A stretch of 16,386 nucleotides of DNA from Actinomycetes bacterium (GTDB lineage Bacteria; Actinomycetota; Acidimicrobiia; Acidimicrobiales; Acidimicrobiaceae), in assembly GCA_021819025.1 (NCBI GenBank), contig JAKASN010000004.1:1-16386 (forward strand), written 5' to 3'. The position numbers were made by a program, and so were the translations under genes. Positions within the stretch are counted from its first letter, which is position 1. Every line of letters begins with the position of its first letter. This document shows positions 1-7,268 of this stretch, piece by piece. The notes under the pieces are model-generated. The model was not told the DNA's origin. It did not search any database and worked only from the letters and a program-made list of their open reading frames with translations.

Positions 1-105
1 AATACGCCTAGCACCCAAGTGGACACCGAGAACCGAGATGACCTTATCGAGGAGGAGTTCGTCATCGAAGAGATCTCCATCGACGGGATGTGTGGGGTCT
101 ACTAA
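1..105 (+). CDS. mftA: Mycofactocin precursor peptide MftA (5' end cut by window edge)
   Basis: Frame 1 is open from the first base to TAA at 103-105 and gives 34 visible residues ending IDGMCGVY. That C-terminus is the hallmark of MftA, the ribosomally made precursor of the redox cofactor mycofactocin. In the family, MftC acts on the last two residues, Val-Tyr, and MftE then releases them as a modified dipeptide. Upstream is an acidic leader rich in Glu and Asp (around LIEEEFVIEEIS), as expected for the part bound by the chaperone MftB. No ATG lies in frame before the core; the only internal start is GTG at 19, so the true start is probably just outside the window. The next gene, mftB, follows within 50 bases and mftC after that, which fits the standard A-B-C order. 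The C-terminus leaves little doubt about identity; the exact start is unknown. Confidence 0.92.
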   Translation, partial: NTPSTQVDTENRDDLIEEEFVIEEISIDGMCGVY

Positions 106-152
106 CTTTGGCAACCTCCCAAGCTCACTGGGGCGTAAACGAGGAGGTCTTG

Positions 153-422
153 GTGTCAAATCCAGGGCTTTCATGGCGGCGCGAGTCGTTCGGCGCGCTG
201 TGCTACAGCTTTGCCAAGCGTGATCTCTTCATGATCACCTCGACGCTGGCGCCAGCGGTACTTGACGAGTTTGCCCAGCCCAAGAGTCGCAGCGAGGTTA
301 CTGCAACGCTCAGAGCGGCCGGCGCCTCTGCATCGGTGATCTCGGCCACCATCGACGCGCTATGCGCCAAGAGCGTGCTCATCGTAGCGAGCCCACTCGC
401 ATCTGGTCACACTGCGAGATGA
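153..422 (+). CDS. mftB: Mycofactocin peptide chaperone MftB (PqqD-like)
   Basis: MftB is a small RiPP-recognition-element protein that binds the MftA leader and presents it to MftC. The protein carries the family's best-known stretch near its N-terminus: WRRESFGALCYSFAKRDLF corresponds to the usual R-P-E-P-F-G-A-L-x-Y-x-F pattern. The rest is a predicted small helical domain (VTATLRAAGASASVISATI and so on) with a C-terminal leucine/valine strand. I chose GTG at 153 (89 aa) because a strong Shine-Dalgarno, GAGGAGGT at 141-148, ends 4 bases before it. In-frame alternatives are TTG at 108 and GTG at 90, which would give 104 or 110 aa and bring in an extra conserved-looking Trp. The stop overlaps the mftC start (ATGA at 419-422), indicating translational coupling. 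No lesion is seen. Confidence 0.85.
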   Translation: MSNPGLSWRRESFGALCYSFAKRDLFMITSTLAPAVLDEFAQPKSRSEVTATLRAAGASASVISATIDALCAKSVLIVASPLASGHTAR

Positions 423-1498
423 TCTCCCCGTCGCTCACCAAGATGCTGCGCGGCGGACTCAGCGCGCCGATTTGTCTCACCTGGGAGCTCACTTATGGGT
501 GCAACCTTTCCTGTCGACATTGCCTTTCTGACTCGGGCGCCAAGGCCCCCGGAGAGCTGAGTCGAATCGAAGCGCTTGGACTTCTTGACGACATCGCCGC
601 GATGGGGATCTTCTATGTCAACATCGGTGGCGGCGAACCTACGATGCGTCGGGACTTCTTCGAGATCATCGGCTACGCCCAGTCGCGTCGATTGGGGGTA
701 AAGTTCTCCACCAACGGCAGCTACATCGACGCTGCGGCCGCGAAGCGTTTGGCGGCGATGGACTACGTCGATGTGCAGGTTTCCATCGATGGCCACGACG
801 CGCCAAGCAACGACGCGATTCGCTCACCGGGCGCTTTTGCGGCTGCCACCGCCGCTCTGGAGAATCTCGCAAAGGCGGGCTTTTCCAACCCCAAAGTCTC
901 AGTGGTAGCGACCCAAAGCAACGTGGAACACCTCGACGAACTCCTCGCCCTCGCCGGTTACTACGGCGCTTCGCTGCGTCTCACGCGACTTCGCCCATCG
1001 GGTCGCGGTGCGCAAAGTTACCGCGAGCTAAATCCCAGCCCGGAAGCGCAAAGACAGCTTTATGCCTGGCTCGTCGCGCATCCCGAGGTGCTCACCGGCG
1101 ACTCCTTTTTCCACCTCTCCCCACTCGGAGAGCCCCTCGAAGGGCTCAATATGTGCGGGGCGGGGCGGGTAGTATGTCTCATCGATCCCGTCGGCGACGT
1201 CTATGCCTGTCCTTTCACCATTCACCCGCAATTTCGCGCCGGTAACCTCCGCGAAGAGACCTTTGCAGCAATCTGGTCGAATTCGAGACTCTTTGGGGAA
1301 CTGCGCAACAATCCCGCGCCAAGTGGATGTGCCCAATGCTCCGCCTATCAGGCCTGCCAGGGCGGCTGCATGGCGGCGAAGTTCCATACCGGCGCCAGCT
1401 ATGACGATCCCGATCCAGACTGCGTGATGGGACATGGCAACCCCGGCCCAGAGCGCGTCTCGATAAGACCCCGAGCCACCTCAAGGGCGACGCCGTGA
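419..1498 (+). CDS. mftC: Mycofactocin radical SAM maturase MftC
   Basis: MftC is the radical SAM/SPASM enzyme that oxidatively decarboxylates the C-terminal Tyr of MftA and then forms a C-C bond between the Val and Tyr residues. The 359-aa product opens with ICLTWELTYGCNLSCRHC, which holds the CX3CX2C motif (C28, C32, C35) for the SAM-binding [4Fe-4S] cluster. GGGEP at 70-74 is the SAM-contacting motif. The SPASM domain is complete: C246 and G259-X4-C264, then C304-X2-C307-X5-C313-X3-C317, and C335, enough for two auxiliary clusters. The start ATG at 419 overlaps the mftB stop. An open frame extends upstream to 362, but that would only add sequence overlapping mftB. The last bases (GTGA, 1495-1498) overlap a GTG that probably once began mftD. 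All catalytic residues I can check are present, so the enzyme looks functional. Confidence 0.95.
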   Translation: MISPSLTKMLRGGLSAPICLTWELTYGCNLSCRHCLSDSGAKAPGELSRIEALGLLDDIAAMGIFYVNIGGGEPTMRRDFFEIIGYAQSRRLGVKFSTNGSYIDAAAAKRLAAMDYVDVQVSIDGHDAPSNDAIRSPGAFAAATAALENLAKAGFSNPKVSVVATQSNVEHLDELLALAGYYGASLRLTRLRPSGRGAQSYRELNPSPEAQRQLYAWLVAHPEVLTGDSFFHLSPLGEPLEGLNMCGAGRVVCLIDPVGDVYACPFTIHPQFRAGNLREETFAAIWSNSRLFGELRNNPAPSGCAQCSAYQACQGGCMAAKFHTGASYDDPDPDCVMGHGNPGPERVSIRPRATSRATP

Positions 1499-2516
1499 CA
1501 ACTTGGAGATCGCCTTCGGGTCAAAGCTGCTGGAGGAGATTTCTCGCTGGCCACCACTGCACTTGGTCATCCATGGATCATCGGGAGTTACGCCTCGCCC
1601 AAGCGCATCTCGTTTTATACCTCCTCATCCCACCAATCTCGACTCGCGCGACTCCCCACCGAGAGCTACCGCGCTTAACTGGCGGCACGCGCCGCTGGTA
1701 AAGGGGCATCGCGCTGGGATCTATCTATTTCGTCGGCGGGCGATCGATCCTTTGGTACTTGTCGCGCGAGCCCAATTCCCGATTTTGCCGGGCGTGGCGC
1801 CATGGAGCGCTTCGTCACCGGAGGGTCGACCAGGGTAATTTCCGGTGACTCTTCACCTTAGATCAGCCTCGACAATGCCGAAGGTGTCCGGCACCCCGAT
1901 GGATGCGGCGCGCCGACTTAGGCGCTTGGCCCGCTGGGGCGACAGCGGCAGAGGGCGGAGTTGACCACTTCGGCCACGGCGGTGACCTCCCTCGCACACC
2001 AAGGTGAAAGCGAAGTGAGCTCCGGAGTCTGACGCGCGCGAGATAAGGCCACTATCCCTGCTCCAATGGCAACGGTCGCAGACGACGCCAACTCCTTTAT
2101 TGCCTCCGAGGCAAAACTCATGAGCTCGCTGGATGCCACGGCATGAACTTCGGGGGTAGAACGGGTCCTCTCGCTCAAAGGGGAGGAGATCAAGCGCCGC
2201 TTTCGGATCGCTGAGGGGCGGTCGTGGCACCGACATCGAGATTCTCGAGGGGTGCCAGAGTGAGTTCTGCGGGGGCTGTTGCTGCACCAATCGCGAGACT
2301 CTTACCGTCGCTTTGGGGCTCTCAGCGCCAGAGCTTGCAAAATCAGCGCGCCGCGAACAGAGATTCTTTCCCGGCCTCAAGGCGCATCCCTCGATCGCCC
2401 GCCTGTTCTGGAGAGCCGGACCCCTCGAACACAGGGCGCCCCTCATCGCGAAGCGGGCCGGCGTGGATGGCACTAGTTTCTTCGCGCGAGGCCGGCAGAA
2501 TTTCTCCTCCCCATAA
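1495..2516 (+). pseudogene. mftD: Decayed mftD (FMN-dependent lactate-dehydrogenase-like mycofactocin enzyme)
   Basis: No frame here encodes an intact protein, but fragments in changing frames line up in order with MftD as I remember the family. MftD uses FMN to convert the MftC/MftE product into the redox-active alpha-ketoamide. Frame 2 (1499-1677) has GGDFSLATTALGHP and WIIGSYASPKRI, matching the GEVAVARAAAxxGT and MGLSSFASKPI region. Frame 2 at about 1679-1800 ends in ASPIPD, like GSPxIPE. Frame 2 at 2081-2143 has DDANSFIASEAKLMSS, like DDAxxAVxAGxxAISV. Frame 1 at 2137-2166 has HGMNFGGRTG, like HGGNNLDGTPA. Frame 3 has TDIEIL (about 2229) where IEVLLDGG is expected, and RAGVDGTSFFARGR (2454-2495), like RAGIDGTLLGLGR near the C-terminus. 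About 80 N-terminal residues look deleted. Position directly after mftC is where mftD normally sits. Several frameshifts and in-frame stops make a few sequencing errors an unlikely cause. The identification is by eye, not by database search. Confidence 0.55.
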
Positions 2517-2700
2517 CGAGCACCGACGATTAATGCCTGCGCTTAAGCTTGTATCGACACGAAGTGCAATTGAACGCCGGCTCATCCGAATCTCACCGGG
2601 ATCACGGCGTGATCGGAGAGCAATTCAGCTTGGACTTTCGGGTTTGGCCCACCTACGCAACTGGCGACTCGCTTCTCGGTGCCAAGCCACGCCCGGGCGG
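2517..2700 (+). other. Unassigned remnant between the two pseudogenes
   Basis: These bases contain no convincing gene on either strand. Short open stretches exist (for example the frame-2 run beginning YRHEVQLNAGS at 2549), but none shows a motif I recognise and none has a credible start with a ribosome binding site. It may be the last part of decayed mftD or the start of the decayed ETF gene downstream. Confidence 0.3.
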
Positions 2701-3501
2701 CCATAGTCGATTGCCGTGCTGCTTAGCGCCGGGTGTACTCTTGGGTTGCGGTTTTCGGTAGAGCAAATGGAGCTTGAGATTCCTCACAAAGGATAGGATC
2801 GCAGAGATGAATGCTGAGGGAGCGGAGGTTGCTTTCGCCAAGCATGCGCCACCGTTTGCCGCCATCGGCCTTGCCAAGGGACAAAAGGGCCGACCAAGCC
2901 GGGGAGATAATGATGCCGTGGCGGTGACTTTGCTTGCTGGGCGCGTGGGTGTGAGGCTTTGGCGGCCGCTGTGGGCTCCCAAGAGAGTGATGCCACCTTG
3001 CGCGAGACTTTAGCCATCGGAGCCGACCAGGCGCTAATACTCGATCCCAGGAGCGGATCTTCTCGCGCAACAATGCCGATCTCTGAAAGCTCCGGCGTCG
3101 CTACTCAAGTTAGTTTGGCCAAGGTAATTTACCAGGAGCGCTCGATCAACTCGGGCGGTGACCTCTTTGGCACCTTGCTGGCGGGATTCCTCCGGTGCGG
3201 CTACGCCCATCGCGCCCCCCTTAGCGTGTTGCTTGGAACCGCAGGCGCAACTATAGACCTGCGCCACCTTGGTTCCAGCCGCCTTGGTTCCAGCCGCCTT
3301 GGCGACACTATCGCGGCTTACACCACAGCAGCTTTAGCGCCTGCGGATCTCGCAGCGGCGCCACAAGGAGTAAGACCCCAGGAGAGATCGGCAAGCCTGC
3401 TCGGACATCGCCGCGGCGCCCCGGTTACTCCCAAAGAGGTTAATCCGCAAGCTACGGCTCGGGTAATTCTCGCTGAGATTGCATCGCAGCGCCAGAGATG
3501 A
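2701..3501 (+). pseudogene. Decayed electron transfer flavoprotein beta-subunit gene
   Basis: The fragments resemble EtfB, which pairs with EtfA to carry electrons from dehydrogenases to the respiratory chain. Frame 1 at 2710-2790 starts IAVLL, as EtfB N-termini do. Frame 2 at 2774-3013 has LTKDRIAEMNAEGAEVAFA and then LAKG, parallel to ERGYLERTEVALEMNP and ALAKG in the intact ETF at 7269-9137. Frame 1 at 2959-3501 is open for 180 codons. It contains QESDATLRETLAIGADQALI, parallel to ARXMLRGALAWGADEAVL, then SGVATQVSLAKVI, like SDALVTAKALARAV, and LLAGFLRCGYA, like QLATLLGLPFA. The stop TGA at 3499-3501 overlaps the mftE ATG, so the frame once belonged to a coupled operon gene. At least two frameshifts and a TAG at 2794 break it. 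A tandem 15-bp duplication lies at 3267-3296. The 540-base open 3' part might still be translated as a fragment. Confidence 0.5.
3267..3296. repeat. Perfect 15-bp tandem duplication
   Basis: CCTTGGTTCCAGCCG occurs twice head to tail, followed by CCTTGG, inside the decayed ETF beta gene. It adds LGSSR to the open frame. Confidence 0.9.
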
Positions 3502-4283
3502 TGAGGCTGCTCACCGAAATGACCTGGAGCGACGCCGACCGAGTCGCTGCGGACTCGATATTGCTGGTTCCAGTAGGCTCCACCGAGCAGCACGGCCCGC
3601 ACCTCCCCCTTGGCAGCGACACCATAATCACCCTCGCGCTTTGTGAAGCCCTTGCCCAAGCACGCCCCGATGTCGTGGTCTTGGCGCCGCCAATACACTT
3701 TTCCTCCTCGGGAGAGCACTCGGGCTTCGCAGGAACAATCTCCATCGGTCAAGGGGCGCTGGAGATAATGCTCGTGGAGTTGGCGCGCAGTGCCGACGCC
3801 TTCGCCGGGGTGGCCTTTGTCAGCGCGCACGGCGGAAACGCCGAAGTGCTCGCTCGGGTGCAAAAGTCACTTCGATCCGAAGGGCGGTGCGCTTTGGCAT
3901 GGTGGCCATCGCCTCCAAAGATCCACCACCAAGAACTTGGGCATAGCCCCAACTCGCCACAGAGCCCTCCCTTTGCCGAAAGTGACCTCCACGCCGGGAG
4001 AGCCGAGACCTCGATGGTCCTCGCCCTCGCTCCGCAGTTGGTGCGCGAAGAAGACTTCGCCAAGGGATACACCGAGCGCAGTGCAGATTTGCTCGCCAGG
4101 CTAAAGGTCGGCGGTGTTGCCAGCGTCTCGGCAAATGGCGTGCTCGGGGACCCTTTCGGAGCGAATTCTCACGAGGGCACCGCACTACTTGCAACGATGA
4201 CAAAGTCGCTCTCCACCCAATTTGACTCCTTCCTCCTCCAGGTGGGGCTCGCTTCCAAAAGCACCAAGGACGGCACGCCATGA
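3498..4283 (+). CDS. mftE: Mycofactocin precursor peptidase MftE (creatininase family)
   Basis: MftE is a metal-dependent amidohydrolase-type peptidase that cuts the MftC-modified Val-Tyr pair off MftA, giving AHDP. The 261-aa protein carries the creatininase-family core: VPVGSTEQHGPHLPLGSD (E30, H32 and D41 as metal ligands), GEHSGFAGTISIG (72-84), SAHGGN (H111) and HAGRAETS (E170). Length is close to the family norm of about 240-260 aa. ATG at 3498 overlaps the stop of the decayed gene upstream; a second ATG lies at 3501. The 3' end overlaps the dehydrogenase start (ATGA, 4280-4283). A polar stretch at about 141-163, with His, Pro and Ser, sits before HAGRAETS and looks longer than in the homologues I recall. 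Metal ligands appear intact, so activity is likely. Confidence 0.92.
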   Translation: MMRLLTEMTWSDADRVAADSILLVPVGSTEQHGPHLPLGSDTIITLALCEALAQARPDVVVLAPPIHFSSSGEHSGFAGTISIGQGALEIMLVELARSADAFAGVAFVSAHGGNAEVLARVQKSLRSEGRCALAWWPSPPKIHHQELGHSPNSPQSPPFAESDLHAGRAETSMVLALAPQLVREEDFAKGYTERSADLLARLKVGGVASVSANGVLGDPFGANSHEGTALLATMTKSLSTQFDSFLLQVGLASKSTKDGTP

Positions 4284-5074
4284 GCGAAAAAGAAACTCCC
4301 GGCATCAGGGTCGCGGTAATTGGCGCAGCACGAGGCATCGGGCGAGAGGTCGCTGTGGAACTCGCCAAAAGCGGAGCCAGAGTGGCCGCTATCGACCTCG
4401 GTGAAGATAACTTCGAGCTCGGTTATCAGCTCGGGCGCATCGACACCGCCGATTTCGGGGACATTTCCAAGAGTGTGCTGCGCATTGCCGCGGATGCGCG
4501 CAGCGAGACTGAGATGACTAGGGCCGCCGCAGAGATCAAGACCGCATTTGGGGGCTTAGATCAACTTGTGGTGGCGGCCGGCGGAATCGTGGGAGGCGCC
4601 ACCTTGCTCCAAAGCGATCCCGCCAGCTTGTCCCTGGCATTGCAGTTCAACTTGCTCTCGCTGCATAACAGCGTTCGCGCCCTGGTGCCCCTAATTTACG
4701 ACTCGCCGCTCTTGGGTTTGCGGCGCATCGTGGCGGTGGCTTCTGTGGCAGGTTCGCGTCCCCTCGCCGGTATCGGAGCTTATGTCGCGGCCAAGCACGC
4801 TGTTGTCGGCTATCTAAAAACCCTCGCCCTCGAACTTGCGGAGGTCGATATCACCGTCAACTGGGTCTCCCCGGGCTCTACCACTACCGCGATCCTGGTA
4901 CGCTCCGCCGAACTCTACGGACTCGAGGGAGTCGACGACTTTGCCATTCATCATCCCCTTGGCAGACTCCTGGCACCAAGTGAAGTCGCAGCAGGAGTGA
5001 TCTTCTTGCTTTCGGCGGCGGCTTCAGCAATCACCGGAACCGACCTTTATATCGACGCCGGCATGCACCTTTGA
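4280..5074 (+). CDS. Mycofactocin-coupled SDR family oxidoreductase
   Basis: This 264-aa short-chain dehydrogenase probably oxidises an alcohol using a tightly held NAD whose electrons pass to mycofactocin. The Rossmann motif is at 15-21 (GAARGIG). D39 at the end of the second strand suggests NAD rather than NADP. Catalytic S155 and YVAAK (Y168, K172) form the usual triad, and a C-terminal TGTDLYIDAGMHL closes the fold. A short insert after the second strand (GEDNFELGYQLGRID, 41-55) is the kind of extra segment that sets mycofactocin-coupled SDRs apart, where it shields the cofactor. The gene is coupled to mftE by a 4-base overlap and belongs to the same transcript. The natural substrate cannot be told from sequence. 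No defect is seen, so a client enzyme survives although mftD and mftF beside it look broken. Confidence 0.9.
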   Translation: MSEKETPGIRVAVIGAARGIGREVAVELAKSGARVAAIDLGEDNFELGYQLGRIDTADFGDISKSVLRIAADARSETEMTRAAAEIKTAFGGLDQLVVAAGGIVGGATLLQSDPASLSLALQFNLLSLHNSVRALVPLIYDSPLLGLRRIVAVASVAGSRPLAGIGAYVAAKHAVVGYLKTLALELAEVDITVNWVSPGSTTTAILVRSAELYGLEGVDDFAIHHPLGRLLAPSEVAAGVIFLLSAAASAITGTDLYIDAGMHL

Positions 5075-5075
5075 G

Positions 5076-5741
5076 ATGAGTGCTGCTACAGCTTTGCGCC
5101 CATTGCTCGACCAACTTTACCTCTTGGGCTGAACTCTCTTTTCTCCCCGTCGCAGCATCCGCCGGAGACTCGAGGTCTCTCTTGGCTCGATGCTCGGCCA
5201 CAGGTGCAAGAGTGCCTCTCGCAGTGCTGGGTATCAGGGACTCGGGGAGCCTCGATGGCGTGATGTGCCTCGATGAGCGAGTCCGTGAAGGAGTTTGAAG
5301 CTGCTCTCGCAGGTCGCGGCAGGGGCAATGGCTCTTTGTCGCAATTTGACGCTAGCTCCGGGGGCATCGCTGGCTAAGAGCGGCCCCTTGACTATGGAGC
5401 TTCGTTTCTCGTCGGAGCTTTGGGTCGATGGCTCGCGCGTCTCGCATCGCTGCGCCAACTCCTTATCGCCCCAAGTGGCGGCGCTTGGGATCGCGACGGT
5501 GACCATGGGCCAGCATCTGCGCCCATGGTCAGACGGCGAAGCCGCACACCTTTTCTTTGTCTCAGTAGTGTTCCCAGCCATTGCCATCCACAGCCGGCGT
5601 CTCGCGGCTCGGGGGCGCACAGCATTTGTGGTTGCCAATCACCGCGAGGCATCCTCGGCTACCCGAGCCAAAGAGCCATGGCGCGAGCAGCGTCACTTGC
5701 ATCGTTGGGTGCCCGCCAGTGCCGGACGCGACGACACCTAG
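5076..5741 (+). pseudogene. mftF: Non-coding remnant, probably decayed mftF (mycofactocin glycosyltransferase)
   Basis: An ATG at 5076, one base after the dehydrogenase stop, opens a frame reading TALRPLLDQLYLLG and then TGA at 5130. Past the stop the same frame gives TLFSPRRSIRRRLEVSLG. This recalls the MftF N-terminus, where a short LD-x-V-x-L strand is followed by G-x-LLGGSP-x-RLLRLS. Frame 2 near 5378-5430 has RPLDYGASFLVGALGRW, which may echo the LDDLAYGAG-x-W-x-GAL segment near the MftF C-terminus. If so, the GT2 catalytic core has been deleted: a full mftF would need about 1.4 kb and only 0.7 kb is present. A 148-codon open frame (5295-5741) shows no domain I recognise. MftF adds glucose units to premycofactocin and usually closes the cluster. 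The stretch clearly lacks an intact gene; its origin is a weaker inference. Confidence 0.4.
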
Positions 5742-5785
5742 TCGGCAACCAAAGCAAGCTCCGCTACGAGAGGACGGCTTACCGC

Positions 5786-7057
5786 TCAAGTCTTTTCGGA
5801 AAAGTCGAGTGGCACTTTTCGGAAAGTGAAAAGAAGCGAGAGGTCATAGACGATCTTGAGGCCGCCCGCAAGAAAAAATGGCAGCCCGCTAAAGGAGAGT
5901 GTCAGCAGCGCGCCACTCAGGATCGGGGTTGCCCCGGTGCCCAAGGTTCGCGCACCGTTGGTCCATGCGCCGAGATAGCCACGATCCGGAGCGTCAACCA
6001 TTGCCATTGCATAAGCCTGCCGGGTTGGCACATCCATTTGCGATAAGAGATGGCGCATCAGCAGTACCGTCACCGCGAGGCCGGCATCGGGCATAAAAGG
6101 AACCAGCATGAGCAAAAGGTTGGAAGGAAGGTGCGTGAAGACCATGGTATTGAGAAGTCCGATCCGCCTCGCGATCCGCGCTGCGACGAGCGAGGAGAGC
6201 GCCGATAGCACATTGGTGCCAAAGAAGATCAGCCCGAGGCTTCTAAGGTCGAGGTGATAGCGAACCCGAAACCAGTAGACGAGGATTCCCTGTACTATCA
6301 ATCCCGCCGCGAAAGAGTCGAGCGCGTAGAGCGCCGAGAGTAAATGGATCAGTTTGCGAGTCGAAGGTGGGGGAACCCGGTGCTCAACTTCACCCAACGC
6401 CCCCTGCTGGCGCTCGACAATTGGCTTGAGGAGTCCATAGAGCAGCAGCTGAATCACCCCGGCGAGACTGTAGGCGACGATGACGGTACGAAACATCGCA
6501 GTGCTGATCTCGCTTGCCTGGCTCTGGGTGTTGGCGATGCCAATTGCTGCAGCCAAGAGCGCTCCGATCGCAGTAGCGGAGTACCCCACGAGATTAAACC
6601 AGGCATAGGTATTGGTGCGGCGCTGACCAGCGAAGAGCCGTGACAGCATTGCCTGCTCCACCCCCAAGAAAAGCCCCACCTCTTTGCCGGTAGGGCTGAT
6701 GCTGCCGACCAACATCACGAGACCTATCACACCCACATTCTTGGAAGTCAAGAGCAGCGGCGTAGTTAAGGTCCAGAGAATGCTGCTCAAGACAAGGATG
6801 CGCTTGCGCCCTAACCTGTCGATGAATCGGCCCATTGCCATCGAGAGCACCGAGGAGCCCAGGAGCGCAACGGAGTAGAGAAGTCCGATCACCAAGATAG
6901 GGTAACCCTGGTCGTGCCAGTAGACCGGCAGGACGATGGAGATGAAGCCGAAGGCGACTTCGCGAATGGTTCGCGCCAAGAGCAGAAGTGTCGCTTCCCG
7001 ATTTTCGTTTCGGCTCGCGCCCGCCTTTGCCAAGCTGCCCTCTTGGTGGTTGCTCAT
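5786..7057 (-). CDS. Major facilitator superfamily transporter
   Basis: The 423-aa protein is a polytopic inner-membrane carrier with about 12 hydrophobic segments in two bundles of six, the usual MFS size. GRFIDRLGRKR lies between the second and third segments and is the classic MFS loop motif (G-x-x-x-D-R-x-G-R-K/R). A more hydrophilic central loop (around VERQQGALGEVEHRVPP) separates the halves. The first membrane segment begins near residue 27 after a charged N-terminus. The closest visible type is a drug or metabolite exporter/importer; no substrate can be named. It is the last gene of the minus-strand set, 211 bases after the ETF gene, and runs head-on toward the mycofactocin operon. 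That spacing allows its own promoter. Confidence 0.85.
   Translation of the reverse strand: MSNHQEGSLAKAGASRNENREATLLLLARTIREVAFGFISIVLPVYWHDQGYPILVIGLLYSVALLGSSVLSMAMGRFIDRLGRKRILVLSSILWTLTTPLLLTSKNVGVIGLVMLVGSISPTGKEVGLFLGVEQAMLSRLFAGQRRTNTYAWFNLVGYSATAIGALLAAAIGIANTQSQASEISTAMFRTVIVAYSLAGVIQLLLYGLLKPIVERQQGALGEVEHRVPPPSTRKLIHLLSALYALDSFAAGLIVQGILVYWFRVRYHLDLRSLGLIFFGTNVLSALSSLVAARIARRIGLLNTMVFTHLPSNLLLMLVPFMPDAGLAVTVLLMRHLLSQMDVPTRQAYAMAMVDAPDRGYLGAWTNGARTLGTGATPILSGALLTLSFSGLPFFLAGGLKIVYDLSLLFTFRKVPLDFSEKT
5791..5828. terminator. Two hairpins at the convergent junction (possible bidirectional terminator)
   Basis: CTTTTCGGAAAAG (about 5792-5804) and CACTTTTCGGAAAGTG (5813-5828) each fold on themselves with short loops. 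They lie inside the last 15 codons of the MFS gene, where plus and minus transcripts meet. Neither has a proper T-run behind it, so termination is only suggested. Confidence 0.25.
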
Positions 7058-7268
7058 GCGGTGTTTGATGGTTATCTATCCTTAGCATCGATGGTACTTT
7101 TTCGCGGTGAAAGGCGCCCTTGGCTCGCATTTAGCGCACCACGCCAACTCTTGTTGCGCCATTCTTGGCGATGGAATCGGACTCGCCACACTCTGGTCAT
7201 CGCTGGGGTCGCCTCGCCCGAGCCGAGCACCGACGATATTGCCTTGGGTCAGTGGCGTTGAGGTCGCT

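Noticed and set aside
1853..2473. A 206-codon minus-strand frame over the mftD remnant
   Set aside because: Composition is Arg/Ser/Pro-rich without any motif, no convincing ribosome binding site, and it lies opposite sequence whose plus-strand fragments match MftD in order.
2226..2516. Cys-rich stretch CQSEFCGGCCC read as a possible iron-sulfur domain
   Set aside because: No start codon or ribosome binding site, and the surrounding residues fit the end of MftD better. The cysteines look like a by-product of frame decay.
2224..2706. A 160-codon plus-strand frame
   Set aside because: Low-complexity Arg/Ser-rich translation with no domain; the neighbouring frame 3 carries the MftD-like pieces instead.
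5076..5741. Recoding of TGA (selenocysteine or reassigned codon) to restore a long frame
   Set aside because: Intact genes here stop at TGA, no SECIS-like structure was seen, and the protein obtained lacks a recognisable domain.
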